Shown: positions 11,601-24,700 of the stretch, in pieces
How the letters are laid out: every line of letters begins with the position of its first letter
Numbering within the stretch: position 1 is the first letter of the stretch
DNA from: Zingiber officinale
Lineage: Eukaryota; Streptophyta; Magnoliopsida; Zingiberales; Zingiberaceae
Direction of reading: 5' to 3'
Assembly (NCBI RefSeq): GCF_018446385.1
Contig: NC_055998.1
Coordinates: 68,628,744-68,692,743 of the forward strand
Length of the DNA stretch: 64,000 nucleotides
Notes under the pieces: model-generated
Databases searched by the model: none
What the model saw: the letters and a program-made list of their open reading frames with translations, nothing else
What the model was told of the DNA's origin: nothing
Translations under genes and position numbers: made by a program

Positions 11601-13842
11601 TTATTAGAGAGCTCCGGAGCAGGACCTAGAATTCCATCACTTCTGATAATATTAGGTGGCATTAAGAAGGTGCCACTTGTATCTGGAGGAGAGATTGAAG
11701 AAGCTACCGAAAAAGGGAATAAAGACTCATCAAAAGTAACATGTCGTGAAATATAAATTCGTCCTGTTGGTATATGCAAGCAACGATAACCATGGTGCAA
11801 ATTGCTATAACCAAGAAAAACACATTGTAGTGAACGAGAGTCAAGTTTGTGTTTAGAATAGGGGCGTAACCATGGATAACATGCGCAACCAAAAATTCGA
11901 AGGAAAGTGTAATCAGGGGTTTGCTTATAAAGTTTTTCAAAAGGACATTTATGATTGAGAAATGGTGTAGGAAGTCGATTTATGAGATATACTGCAGTGC
12001 TAACAGCTTCATCCCAAAATTTGCGCGGAACTGATGCATGATGAAGAAGAGCTAAGGCAGTTTCAATTATATGTCTATGTTTTCTCTCAGCAGAGCCATT
12101 TTGTTCTGGAGTGTGAGGACAAGAAACTCGATGAACAATTCCACACGAGACAAAATGACAATGGAGAGCTTGATATTCACCTCCCCAATCAGAATGAAAA
12201 GAGAGTATTTTACGATTAAAAGATCGTTCAACTTGAATTTGAAAATTACAAAATATATCAAATAAATCAGATTTCCTTCTTATAGGATAAAGCCAAGTAT
12301 ATTTACTAAAATGATCAATGAATGTAACATAATATTGGAAACCTTGATTAGACAAAATAGGTGCAGGGCCCCAAACATCAGAATGGATTATTTCAAGTGG
12401 AAAATTAGAAACATGATCAGACAAAGAGAAAGGTAGCTTATGACTTTTAGATTCCATGCAGGCCCTACATGAATAAGATGGAGAGGAGGTAATAGAAGTA
12501 GGTAAACCATACCTATTGATGATTGACTGAACAATACGAAGGGAAGGATGACCAAGTCGAGCATGCCAAGCTGGTTTATTTGTGCGTTCACCAACAAAAG
12601 CTTTGATTGAAGAACTCTGAAGACAATAGAGGCCATTTTTGATTCTCCCATAAAACACAATAGCATTTGTTCCTCTATCCTTTATAAGATAATGATTATG
12701 ATGAAATTCAAAAATGACATTGTTATCAAGACAAAACTGGCGTGTAATGATAACATGAAAGACATTGCGCATGTGAAAAGTTCGATTAGATAAATGAACA
12801 TATGTGTTTCCAAGATTAGCAATTTGCAAACCTGAACCATCGCTTACTTGCACCGTATCTGAGCCATAATATGACATTACGTCTACAAGGATATTATAAT
12901 ATGATGTGACATGATGAGTTGCTCCAATGTCAATATACCAATCAGTAGATGAGAACTCTGGGTTTTTACCACAAGTAGGCACAAACGAAAGAACTTTAGG
13001 ATATACTTGTGAAATAGATGGTTGTCTTGAGGCTGCAGGACCACCAATGAAATTTGAATCAAATGGACTAGGACATTGAATACCAAAATGTCCAATTCCA
13101 AGACAAATTTGACATTTTACCGTAGACCAATCAAGTCTTTTAGGGCATATATTTCCAGTATGACCAACGATGTGACAAATTTGACATCGGTCTGGACTTT
13201 GCTTTTGTCCTCTTTGATGTCGTCGAGTATTTGACATCTAAAGTAAAAAATAACTTGTCCAATGGTAGTGAAAAAAAAAAAAAGAGATTAAGGAAGAGGA
13301 AAGAGAAGCAAAGGGGTTGGCAACGGAAGAAAATAAGTATTTTTCTTTTGTTCTGAAAAATAGAGAAGAATAAGAAAATTAAAACACGTAGGAGAAAATA
13401 AGAGGCTTGAGGGAAAAATTTAAAAATTCTCCGTTTATATAATCTCTGCCCCAAGAAGTTGAGGGAAGATAAAAAAGAGAGATGACTCTGATACCATGTA
13501 AAAGAAGAATAGAGAGAGAGAGGAAGGAATAAGATGAGAATAATAAAATCTATTGTTCATTGATATTTGCCCTAAGGATAATACAATATATATAATGTTC
13601 AAAAGTACTTGGTCAAATAATTAATTAATAAATAACAGAATTATTCTAAGAATAATTCTGAGAATAATTATAACAGAATTATTAGAATAATTCTGAGAAT
13701 AATTATAACAGAATTATTTGAATAATCCAAATACTAATATGATTTGATTTGGTAATTTGATCCGGTCAATTTGGATAATTCTGTTATATCTCTTTTACTG
13801 GACAGCTCTGACGAGGAGAAAGGCCAGTTTTGCAGCAGGATG
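8563..13842 (+). pseudogene. Second, broken copy of the DUF21 gene 3' end
   Basis: Pieces in order: part of an upstream exon (about 8563-8611, LRGAELSAQAEEQ, with GT donor); intron-like DNA with no counterpart in the window (8612-8937); a copy of intron 4104-4528 (8938-9353); a copy of the last exon (9354-9489) beginning [16 protein letters not shown], which resumes at 13803 after a Copia insertion. About 30 bases of the exon end are missing relative to 4680-4729 and the normal stop is lost. The exons between the two pieces (CBS, CorC domain) are absent, so it is a pseudogene left by the tandem duplication. Confidence 0.85.
9490..13797 (-). mobile_element. Ty1/Copia LTR retrotransposon, Ale/Retrofit-like, young
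   Basis: LTRs at 9490-9790 and 13497-13797 are 301 bp each and differ at about 5 positions. The target duplication CTGGA lies at 9485-9489 and 13798-13802, inside the duplicated DUF21 exon. On the minus strand a tRNA-Met-type primer site (TGGTATCAGAG) follows the 5' LTR. Next come two CCHC zinc knuckles, protease, integrase, reverse transcriptase and RNase H, and a G-rich polypurine tract borders the 3' LTR. It is short for the family and broken, with about two or three breaks. Using 1.3e-8 substitutions per site per year, the LTR divergence gives roughly 0.6 million years. U3 holds three copies of an AT-rich palindromic repeat. Confidence 0.93.
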
Positions 13843-14167
13843 AGCTCCAACATAAAAATTCCTTGATTCATAACAATAGTCAAAAGCTAGGTAACCAAGA
13901 TTAACACACTATATGATAAAATCGTCACATCTACAATGCTTTCTCTTGTTCGCAGATAAATAACGAGAAAAGAGCAGCTTTTCTCCAGAGTGAGAAACAT
14001 AGGAAAGTTATGCGTGTGTGTGTTTTCAGTATTGGACCACAAGCCTAGCATTTTCGTTGTCTTAAGTAACTGCAATTCAGTATTGGACCATAATCCAACC
14101 AAAGGGATTGCGGCCTCAAAGGATATGCCAAGTCGCCATGGAAGAACCACACAGGTCGTCGTGCAGC

Positions 14168-14248
14168 TTAAACCAGCGCTTGCAAGATCTGCCTCTTCTC
14201 CCTCATCTGTTTGATCCGTTGTAGCCACTTGAACCTCTCTTGCAGCAT
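14168..14248 (-). CDS. Duplicate of the small unrecognised ORF (26 aa)
   Basis: Begins MLQERFKWLQRIKQMREKRQ and stops after 26 codons; counterpart of 5081-5206. Same caveats: short, unrecognised, probably not a working gene. Confidence 0.2.
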   Translation of the reverse strand: MLQERFKWLQRIKQMREKRQILQALV

Positions 14249-16715
14249 TGCAACGGAGGAGCAGAGGACTAGTCATTATTCTGCTTAGCCATTAATTTTA
14301 AGAATAAAAACTGATTCAACAATGGGTTGTATTCTTGTTCGCTTGTGCTCTTGCATTTGTCGGTCAAATAAGCTTTCTTTCTCTCACCTATTACATGTTT
14401 CCTTTGCATTTGGTTATGTGAATTTTGCCTCGGAGGTCCAATGACCAAGGAGTTATATAGGTTCGTGATGGGCTATGCGTCTGGAAGATGTGTGCTTCTG
14501 CGGTGTAGTTGAGTTTAGCTGAGTTGATACCCGAGAGCGGGCTTGAATAAGCCTCCATAATTTATATCCTTATAGAATAGAGGGGATTTCATCTTTTGCT
14601 TGCTACTTAATAAAGAGATAAGTCCGAAGCCTAGTTGATTTATATAATTTGGATGAGTTTTTTCTCGGGGAGAACGACAAATAATAATTTAGTTGCAGTT
14701 AGTTACTATTTCTGTTTAAATTTATCTTTCCATCCAAATTATAGATTGAATCAGGATGAACAATCGAAGGCCGTATGTAGGCAGCCGACGATGGATAGGT
14801 GGTCGAGATGTTGGGTGCTAAGTGGAGGTAGGGCCTTCGACCATTTATCTCAATCCAAGTTATAATTTAAATGAAAAAATGAACCTAAATATAGATCATA
14901 ATTAATTATGACTAAATTATAATCATGATGCAACTATAATACAGAATAATTCTCTAATTCATAAAAGTAAATGAGAGAATCCAATCTCCTGGATAGACAC
15001 CCATCCAAATTGAGATTTTATTCTCTCCTATAATCGATGGACAGACAGACCTTAATTAATCCAGCATGCATCGCACTCAATCTTCCGATGATTATTCAAG
15101 TCAATCTCGAGAATCTCCATGGGGCCACTGGCGTTCGATCTCCGGGTTAAATTAGCGATGCTTGCTTCCGAAAGAAAACATCTAGAATCAAAATTACGGT
15201 TTTGATTTATTCGAGGTATTTTTCCTCCCTGATTCTGCATCCCTTTCCTTTGGACAAATTCCCAGAGGGCGAATTTCAAATTTGGTTTTGCCTAAAACAA
15301 CACGCATACCAGTTTATTTATCTCAAAAGGCATACTTGATTTCAAAGTTTATGGTTCATGGTAAGTGAAATTTAAAAGCTATTCTTTTTCTTAAAATTAA
15401 TGTAATATATATGTTATAAGTACATGTTATGAATTAGGCCATATAAAAATTATTTAGAACTCTAATTATTGAAGATATTTTAATAGATTTTTAGAATATT
15501 AATGTGACATGAGATAACATGATATGATATATTGGAATCATAATTTTTTTTTTTATAACACTATGATCATTGAAGATGCCCTAATAATTATTGACTTTTA
15601 GAACATCTTTAATAGTTAAATCTTTCAATGAGTTTTTTTTAGTTCCCCAATATATCATATCAATGTCACATCATAAATATAAAAACCTATTATTCTCTTT
15701 TTTAATCAAAGATCTTCCATATAACTTTTTTTTATGGTCCTACATTATAAATCACATAAATTTATTTAATATCTCTATATAATTTTTATTTAATATTTTA
15801 ATTAATTATGATCTTTAATTTAATTTATTTATAAATTTTAATTAATAAATTAATAACTTAAGATTTTAAATTTAATTTATAATTTTTATTTAATATTTAA
15901 TTAACTTATGAATTTTAATTTAATTATAGTTGTTTATATATTTTTTTAACTTAACAAATATATTTATTTTTAAAAGAAAAAATTATAACTTTAATTATTA
16001 CTGACAATTTATGAAATAAAATATTATAATTAAATGCTTTATAAAATAATTCATTTTAAAATTATTTTGAATGAGTCAAACATACAATATTATCTTAACC
16101 TTAATTATTGACTCTACCTTCAAGAAAAAAAAAAGGCTTAATTTTCCAAACCTACTCTTGAACTAAAATCTTCAAATCTCACCTCACATTTATTCAAGTT
16201 TTTTATTTGTTTAAGTGTTTTGATTTTACAAACTTTTGACAAGGTTAGACAAGGTTAGAGATGCTCTTACTCTTTTATTTGTTTCTCTCATTTGCATACA
16301 ACATTTAATCTTTTTTATTTCCTCTTTTCTAATTTTTCTCTCTTCTCTTTCCTCTAACATTAATTTTAATTTTAAAAGTTTAATAAAAAATTTAAAAAAT
16401 AAAAAATAAAATTAATAAATATAAAAAATAATTTATATATTTTTAACATTTTCTATTTTAATATCTAATTATAAAATAATAAAAAAATAATATTAATAAA
16501 GCTAATTTTATTAATAAAAATAATAAAATAATAAAATAAAAATGACTTTGGTGTAGCTCTTCATAAACCAATACTACATCTTAAATATTAACATCTCGTT
16601 GGTGCAGTAGTGTTGGTTTCTGAAGACTAACACCACAATGTTATAAAAGTTTCAAATTATTTTGAGCATTATTGGGAGGATCTTAAAACAATAAACGAGG
16701 GCTTATTTGGATTTG
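14249..16715. other. Intergenic DNA with probable MITE remnants
   Basis: 14249-14694 still aligns with the left duplicate (about 5210-5525). Beyond that I see no gene. Around 15500-15680 two arms (TATGATATATTGG and its complement, with TGTGACAT) form an imperfect inverted repeat. AGAACATCTTTAATAG near 15600 and GTTAGAGATGCTCT near 16255 look like opposite ends of a second AT-rich MITE of the common GAGCATCTC type. 15700-16700 is very AT-rich. Boundaries are uncertain. Confidence 0.4.
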
Positions 16716-17139
16716 TTGGTGCAATCTTATTCTAAGTATCATTTACTTTTGATGTTTGGTTAAATAAGTTTAAGTTAGGTAATGTTGGTGATCTAACATG
16801 AATATTGAGTGACAGGTACAAAGAAAAATCTAGGTATAAAGACTTGGCAAGGAAGCTTTGTCAAAGGCATGTCTAGGCTGAATCTTGTGTATTCTACCTG
16901 GTGCACTAGACTTAGTGGTTCTGACCGAAGCTACCCCAGTTAAACATGGGCTAGTTAGACCAAAACCTAGTATTAAGTTTTTTGGGCAAGATTATTTTGG
17001 AAAATATTCAGCAAGTGGTCCACCGTTGATACATAATAAGGTCATATGTCTCACCACTGAATTGAAAACTTATCCTTAAGAAGTCTGCTTGATTAACCCA
17101 AAGCTAAGTTTGAATCTAACAAGGGTTCAATAACCTTGT

Positions 17140-17860
17140 TCAAATTCAAATTAAAAAAAAACTTAAATTAAAAATCAAATTAAACTTTAAATAATAATAA
17201 TAAATTAAAAATTAATTAAAATTATTTTTAAACTAAAGAAAAATTATTTTAAACTTAATTAAATTATTTTTAAACTTAATTAAAATTTTTTGTAAACTAA
17301 ATTAAAATTATTGTAAACCTAATTAAAATTATTTTAAATTTAATTAAAATCATTTTATTTTTAAACTTAATTAAAACTATTTTTAAACTTAATTCAATTA
17401 TTTTTAAACTTAATTAAAATTATTTTTTAACTTAATTAAAATTATTTTAAACTTAATTAAAATTATTTTAAACTTAATTAAAATTATTTTTTTAACTTAA
17501 TTAAAATTATTTTAAACTTATTAAAATTATTTTATAACTAATTAAAATTATTTTAAAACTTAATTATTTTAAATTTAATTAAAATTATTTTAAAAATTAA
17601 TTATTTTAAATTTAATTAAAATTATTTTAAAACTTAATTATTTTAAATTTAATTATTTTTTAAAAACTTAATTATTTTAAACTTAATTAAAATTATTTTA
17701 AACTTAATTAAAATTATTTTAAAACTTAATTAAAATTATTATTTTAAAACTTAACTAAAATTATTTTTACAACTTAATTATTTTAAAACTTAATTAAAAT
17801 TATTAAAATTATTTAACTAAATTAAAATTTATTTATTAATTAACATTACCTTAAAATAAT
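17140..17860. repeat. AT-rich tandem repeat block inside the Sirevirus fossil
   Basis: About 700 bp of an irregular 20-24 bp unit built on AACTTAATTAAAATTATTTT. It lies between the internal noncoding region and pol, the same relative place as the AAATTAAATT block at 39755-40062 in another Sirevirus. Confidence 0.85.
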
Positions 17861-20800
17861 ACCTAACAATCAAACTCATAAATTTAAACATCCTTTAACC
17901 AAACTTTTGTTCAACTCCTATGTGTAGGGATCCAAAGCTTTGGACAAATAGATATTGGGCAGCGGCTGCTCCAGACATATGACTGGGGATCAATACAAAT
18001 TCACAAATATCGAGTTCAAAAACCTAGGATCAGTTACCTTTGGAAACAACGGCAAGCTAAAGGTAATTGTACAAGTGAAATTCAATTACAATCAAATATA
18101 TCAATTAAAAAGGTTTTGCTTGTTGAACATTTTAATTATAACTTGCTTAGTATAAGTCAACTATGTGATTATGGATTCAAAGTAAAATTTTTATCTTCTG
18201 AATGTCTAAAAAATTTATTGAATCAACTAATATATTGCTAAAAGATTTTAGGGATAAAAATATTTATTCAATTAATCTACCAAAAACACTACCCAAGTGT
18301 TTTCTAACTCATCATGAAGAAATTTGGTTATGGCATAGAAGACTAGCTCACACCCATATTAGGAATTTATTGAAATTAAACAAAAATGGATTAGTTAAAG
18401 GATTACCAAAATTAAGAAATCCTGAAAATAAAATATGTAATCATTGTAAACAAGGAAAACAGATTAAATCAACCCATAAACTAACTAATCAGAATAAAAC
18501 TAATAAAATACTTGAATTATTACACTTAGACTTATTTGACTCTCATGGAATAAAATCACTAAATGGAAGTCTTTATTGCTTAGTAATAATAGATGACTAT
18601 TCTAAATACACTCGGGTTAAATTCTTAACTCATAAATATGAAACGTTTGAAATATTTAGTAATTTCTACAAACAAATAGAAAACGAAAAATAAATAAAAA
18701 TTAAGAAAATTAGAAGTGATAATGGAGGAGAATTCAAGAATCAAAATTTTACAAACTTGTGCTTAGAAAATGGTTATCATCATGAGTTTTCATGCCCAAA
18801 GACTCCACAATAAAATGGTCTAGTAGAACGTAAAAATAGAACTTTACAAGAAGCGGCAAGAACAATGTTAAATGAATATGATTTACCTAAATATTTTTGG
18901 GCTGAAGTTATTAATACAGCTTGTTATGTTCAAAATAGAACAATAATTAATAAATTTCTAAATAAAACATCTTATGAGGTCTATTTTAATAAAATTTCAA
19001 ACATAAAATATTTTAAAGTATTTGGATGTAATGTACACATTTTAAACATTAAAGACTACTTAGGAAAATTTACTTTAAAAACTCAACAAGGAATTTTTAT
19101 TGGTTATTCATCTACAAGTAGAGTCTATAGAGTTTACAATAAATCTACCTGAACTATTGAAGAAACCACAAATGTAAATTTTGATGAAAATATATATAAT
19201 ATCACAACTAATAAACACCATAGTTCTATAAATCAATAAGAAGAAGAAGAAGAATTAACACAAACTAAACAACCTGAAAAATCTAACTCACATACAATGA
19301 AATCAAACCCTAGTCATCCAATTGAACAAATCATAAGTAATCCCGAATTAAGGGTTCAAACTAGATCAGATTTTAGGAACTTAAGTCAAATAGCACTAAT
19401 ATCTAAAATTGAACCTAAAACTGTAATTGATGTATTGTCAGAGCCCGACTAGATAATTACAATGCAAGAAGAGTTAAGTCAATTTGAAAGAAATCAGGTT
19501 TGAGATCTAGTACCTCCACCAAAAGGAAAATCAATTATTGACACCAAATGGGGTTTTTAGGAATAAGTTAGATGATCAAGGAAAAATTATAAGGAATAAA
19601 GCCCAACTAGTTGCCAAAGGGTTTTCTTAAGTCGAAGGACTAGATTACGATGAGACTTATGCCCCGGTAGCTAGACTTGAATCAATTAGGATGTTGCTAG
19701 CCTATGCAACATACAAAGAATTCAAATTATTTCAAATGGATGCTAAATCCTCATTCCTAAATGGATAAATTAAAGAAAAAGTTTATGTAAGTCAACCACC
19801 AGATTTTGAAGATCTAGAAAACCCTAACTATATCTTTAAGCTCAAAAAGGTACTTTACGGATTAAAACAAGCGCCTAAGGCTTGGTATGAAAGGTTGTCT
19901 AGTTTTCTAAATTCAAAAGGGTTTAAGGAGGGTCAAATTGACCCTACACTTTTTATAAAAACTCTTAATTCTGATATTTTCATAGCCTAGGTTTATATCG
20001 ATGACATAGTGTTTGGATCAACAAATTTAAAATTTTTAAAAGAATTTATAACTTTAATGGGAACTGAATTTGAAATGAGTTTGGTTGGAGAGTTAAATTA
20101 TTTTCTAGGACTTCAAATTAAACAAACTAAAGAGGGCAACTATATGCATCAAACTAAATATACAAAAGATCTACTTAGAAAATTTGGTTTGGAAAACTCA
20201 AAAGCATTAAAACACCTATGGCTAGTAACATTAATCTAGATAGTGACCCAACTGGTAAATCAGTTGATTTAAGAATTTATAGAAGCATGATAGGTAGCTT
20301 AATATACTTAACTGCAAGCAGACCAGACATATTATTTGCAAAAAGTATATGTGCTTGCTATCAAACATGCGCCAAAGAGTCCCATCTATCATGTGTTAAA
20401 AGAATAATGAAATATCTAAAAAGGAACTATTAATGTGGGAATGTGGTACCCTAGATCTTTACATTTTGAATTAGTTGGCTATTCTGATTTGGATTATGTC
20501 GGATGTAAGTTAGATAGAAAAAGCACAAGTGAAGGATGTCAACTGTTAGGACCCTCTTTAGTTAGTTGGTTTAGTAGAAAGTAACATTGTGTTGCCTTAT
20601 CTACTACTGAAGCCGAATACATAGCAATGAGTGAATGTGTCGCTCAATTGCTATGGATATCCCATACCTTAAAAGACTTTAATATAGATTATAAAAATGT
20701 GAAAACCTATATTGATAACATAAGTTCTATAAATTTAACTAAAAATCCAATCCATCACTCTAGAACTAAACACATAGAAGTTAAACATCATTTCGTTAGG

Positions 20801-20956
20801 GATCATGTCTCTAAAGGAAATATTGAACTAAACTATATTGACTCAAAGTCTAACCTAGCCGACTTATTTACAAAACCTTTACATGAGGCTGAATTTAGTA
20901 ACTTAAGGAGACATTTAGGAATGTGTTTTATAGAATAAGTTTCTTTTAACATGTTT

Positions 20957-21728
20957 GATCCGGCTGTAAGAATGGGGGACCACATTTAATAGAGTCAACG
21001 CCACGAGAAGGTTGAAGAGTAAAAGGTCAACCAGAGGACTGGCCGAGCAGATAAATATTGGGGCGACCGGTCGAACGGATCCGAGCGGAATCAAAGACAG
21101 CCCGACGGGGGAGTCGGGGTTCCGACGCTCAATGAAACAGTAAATAATGACCGAGTGGAAGGCCTAAGAGAAGGCAGGACATAATGGGCGCGCCGCCCGG
21201 CCGGCGCAGGGAATTAGGGCCGTCCGGACGGCGCTCTTTTTCTAGCCGGCCGGACGGATGTCCTGGCCGGCGGTGGGTAAATATGGACAGGAACATCTGC
21301 TGACAGCCGTCAAGTCGTATGGCTAAGCCATACTCCTAGTCTGACAACAGGGTGTCCCGTTGTCCCATCAAAGGCATGATTGGACTGTAGCAGTATGGCG
21401 TCAGGTAAGCATTCTGACAAACACATACCGAGGCATGGGCTGCGGACACGTACACGCCTCGGTGGGCGTGTAGAGGCTCTTTCACCACTCTATATAAAGA
21501 GCCGCAGACTTCACCGGAGGTACACGCGAAAACGGGCCTTTGGAGCTATTTTTTCCACCATCTGCTTGCCTGACTTGAGCGTCGGAGGGCCGTCGCCGGG
21601 GACCCCTCCCCGGCCCGGCTTCTTTGCAAGTTCGCCGGAGCGTCGTCCGACCGGCCTGAGATCCACGTCAGCGACTCGGAGAGCGCCACGTCCCCAGCGT
21701 CCGTCGATTCAGCATTCGGACAGGATCA
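20957..21728. mobile_element. GC-rich solo LTR (772 bp) inserted in the Sirevirus fossil
   Basis: Starts TGATCC, ends GGATCA (perfect inverted ends), with a 5-bp target duplication ATGTT at 20952-20956 and 21729-21733. Much richer in GC than its surroundings (CGGCCGGACG-type words). A TATA box TATATAAAG sits at 21491, 237 bp before its right end. No internal region is present, so it is a recombined solo LTR; the family is not identified. Confidence 0.85.
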
Positions 21729-24700
21729 ATGTTTTTGAAACTAGTACTTAGTAGTTTTTCAAAATGATTTTTGTAAAATTTCCCCAGTCAAAATTTTTTC
21801 AAAATATTTTATTTTTCTGGAATAGTTTAGGTCTTTCCCATAGAATTGCATGATCCTATAGTTTTAGGAGCCAGCATTTCACAAGCACAGTAGGATCCCT
21901 TACTTGTACAATTTAGAATGGGTGAGATGCTTAGGACTCAGCCTAAGATTTCATATGCTTATGTTTGTGCATCGCTATAAATCTAGGCTTTAAACAACAT
22001 ACATTGATCGATTTGAGTTTTCTAGCTAGTAACAACCTAGTTAGCTCTAAATGCTCAAATTGACCAACCTGAGTCAATAGCTACTATCTTATGGTAGTTT
22101 AGCATAGTACAAAGGTTGGACATTTCATCAGAAGAATATTTTTTTTAGTTTTTAAAACCATGCTTGAACTTTTAGGAAATTATCGATTTTAGGGGGAGCT
22201 TCACACTTTCAAAACTCTTTCTTTTCTTTCAAAAATTATTTATTTCAAAATTTTATCAATAGTTTTCAAAAATTTTTAATAAAATTTTATACTATACTAT
22301 CAACTTTCAAAATTTCTCCCTAAATTTTTTTTTTTAACTTTTCTATTTACTTTACACTTTTCAATAATATAAATCAAAATTTTAACCTTGCTAAATTTTT
22401 TTTCTCTCAACCTACGTATTTTTAACCATTTCTTTAGAGGTTTACTTTACGAATTTTTTTCTTACCTTTACTTAATATTTTCAAATACTCAAATTGTTCC
22501 TCATTTTGAAAACTTTACTTTGCTAAAATTTCAAATGTATTTTATAATTCTGCCTTTAAAAATTTTCAAATCAAGTTTTACTTATGTGTGCTCGTTTCTC
22601 CTATTTTTTATGTGTGTCAAAGGGGAAGAGATAGTGAATTCAGGGGAAGATGTTTAACTCAGGGGGAGAGTTAAAGTTCTTGCTTATTTATTTTTGCATA
22701 TTTTAACTTAACTTTGAACCTTAGTTGCCAAATATCAAAAAGAGAGAGATTGTTGGTGCAAGTTGCACCAGAATCAACCCTAAGTTTTGATATTGTCAAA
22801 GGTTCAAGGTAAGTCTTGTTGTGATATAAAAAGTTGATTAAGTGTGCAGGTTGTTTACTCAACCAAGAAAGACCTAGTTGGAGGCTAGGCAGGAAAAGTC
22901 TTAGTAGATTGTGGAACCCAGATGGAAAGACCAAGTGGGTTGAGAGGACCCGACACTTGGCAGTGAGATCGAGAGGTTTGGAGGACCGAAGATCGAGAGA
23001 AAGTCCTGTCGAACCGATCAAGGCTAAGTGAAAAGTTCAAATAGATCTAGAGGATCAAAGTTTGACAGGTAGGTTGAGGTAAACAATTGGAGGAACGACA
23101 GTGAGGTCGTGTTCCTGAAGGGAACAACCTAAGGCCGCTGATCCAACCGAAGAAATCGGAAAAGTTCCAAAGTTGAGATCAAGATAATTGAACTGTCAAT
23201 TATCATTACTCATCCATTTTATATATTACTGTGCTAATCTCTATTTTACAGGAAAATACTATTTAACGCTGTTTTGCAAGTTCGACCTGATCGGTCGACC
23301 GAACAGGAGGATCGATCGACCGAACAGGAGGATCGATCGACCGAAGCAAACTAACTCAGAACAGACAAGTTCAGACCAAACTAGAGCGAATCTGATCAGA
23401 GCTTGATTGGTCGACCGAACCAAAGGATCGGTCGGTCAAACCCTGATAATGTGGCACAGATTAGCTCTGTCAGAAGAAGAGAAGGAAGTTAAGCTGATAG
23501 GTCGACCGAACCAGCAGATCGGTCGATCGAACGATACCTCATCAATGCAACATTAAGTGTGAATCTCGGTGAACAGGGAAATTATCTGTTCAATAGACCG
23601 AAAAAGATGATTGGTCGATCGAACACTTTAATGACAGTAAATGTCGAAGGTCGAATCAGCGTCAAACCTCAGTGAAGATGGAAGGGAGCTGGTTTGGTCG
23701 ACCGAACCTGGGGATCGGTTGACCGAACATCGACGATTCTTATAAAAGAGAGCTTGAGGTCTGAGGCTGTGACAACTAATTCTGGTTGATTCGAATATCA
23801 TCTCTACAAAAGCTACTCGTGCCACTGCTACTACAGCTCGCAAGCAACTACATCATTCAAGTGTCGATCGAGCTTCAATTTAACATACTATAGGTATATT
23901 TTTAATTTATCGCTTGCATTGTACTTAACTCAAGTAAAATAGTAGGTTGTTACTATCTTACTCATTTTCTTGTACGTACTGCTTCATTCCAAGATTTTTG
24001 GATAGAAGAGTTTTGGTGATTTTCCCATCGGTATGATCAAGGATCGCGAGCCTTGGAGTAGGAGTCGACCTAGGCTTCGAATCAAGTAACCAAATCCATT
24101 CTCTACTTTTTCGCTGCACGACTCTATTTTTAAACAAGTAAAGAAAAATTTTTAAGAGCACGATATTCACCCCCCCCCTCCTATTGCACTCGTTCGATCC
24201 TACACTATACCACAATGAAGACATGCTCAAGGGGTTGATGTTGAAAATGAAGAGGTGGTGGAAGATTTTTTGTGAGCAAAACTACAATTGGGGTAGGATT
24301 GGATTCGAGGAGATAAAAATGGGCCTAGAAGAAATAATGATTTAGGAGGAATTAAGCTAAAGATTCCAACCTTCCAATGGAAAAATGACTCAGAAGCTTA
24401 CTTGGAATGAGAAACTAAGATGGAAATGGTGTTTGGCTGTCATAATTTCTCAAAGCTTAAAAAAGTTAAGTTATCTACCATTGAATTCACTGATTATGCT
24501 ATTGTTTGGTGGGATCAAGTGGTGATGACTCAGAGAAGGAATAGAGAGCAACCCGTGTCCACTTGGGAGGAGATGAAAGTGCTCATGAGAAGGAGGTTTG
24601 TTCCCAGCTATTATTATAGAAGCTTATATCAACGACTTCAAAGGTTATCTCAAGGCTCCAAAAGTATGGATGAATATTTCAAGGAGATGGAGTTGTTCAT

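Larger units (their letters stand above)
16716..24204 (+). mobile_element. Ty1/Copia Sirevirus-type fossil, strongly decayed
   Basis: Starts with a short LTR-like stub (TGTTGGTGCA at 16716). An internal noncoding part (16840-17100) resembles 39400-39660 of another Sirevirus, and an AT-rich repeat block follows. Pol pieces on the plus strand (17950-20940) are: protease-like SGCSRHMTG, GAG-pre-integrase (WLWHRRLAHTH), integrase, reverse transcriptase (YIDDIVFGS) and RNase H (EAEYIAMSECVAQLLW). A long T-rich 3' region follows, and a 3' LTR at 22751-24204 (1,454 bp). That LTR ends in the TTCACCCCCC...CCTACA signature usual in Sireviruses. It carries about a dozen GGTCGACCGAACC-like motifs before a TATA box (about 23740). 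Broken in well over ten places; the left part may belong to a related but separate copy. Hosts a solo LTR at 20957. Confidence 0.85.

Noticed and set aside
21380-21751. Open frame of 123 codons
   Set aside because: Lies within a GC-rich solo LTR and crosses its right border; no protein-like features.
23281-23720. CRISPR-like spaced repeats
   Set aside because: Repeats are short, palindromic, irregularly spaced and inside a plant LTR.
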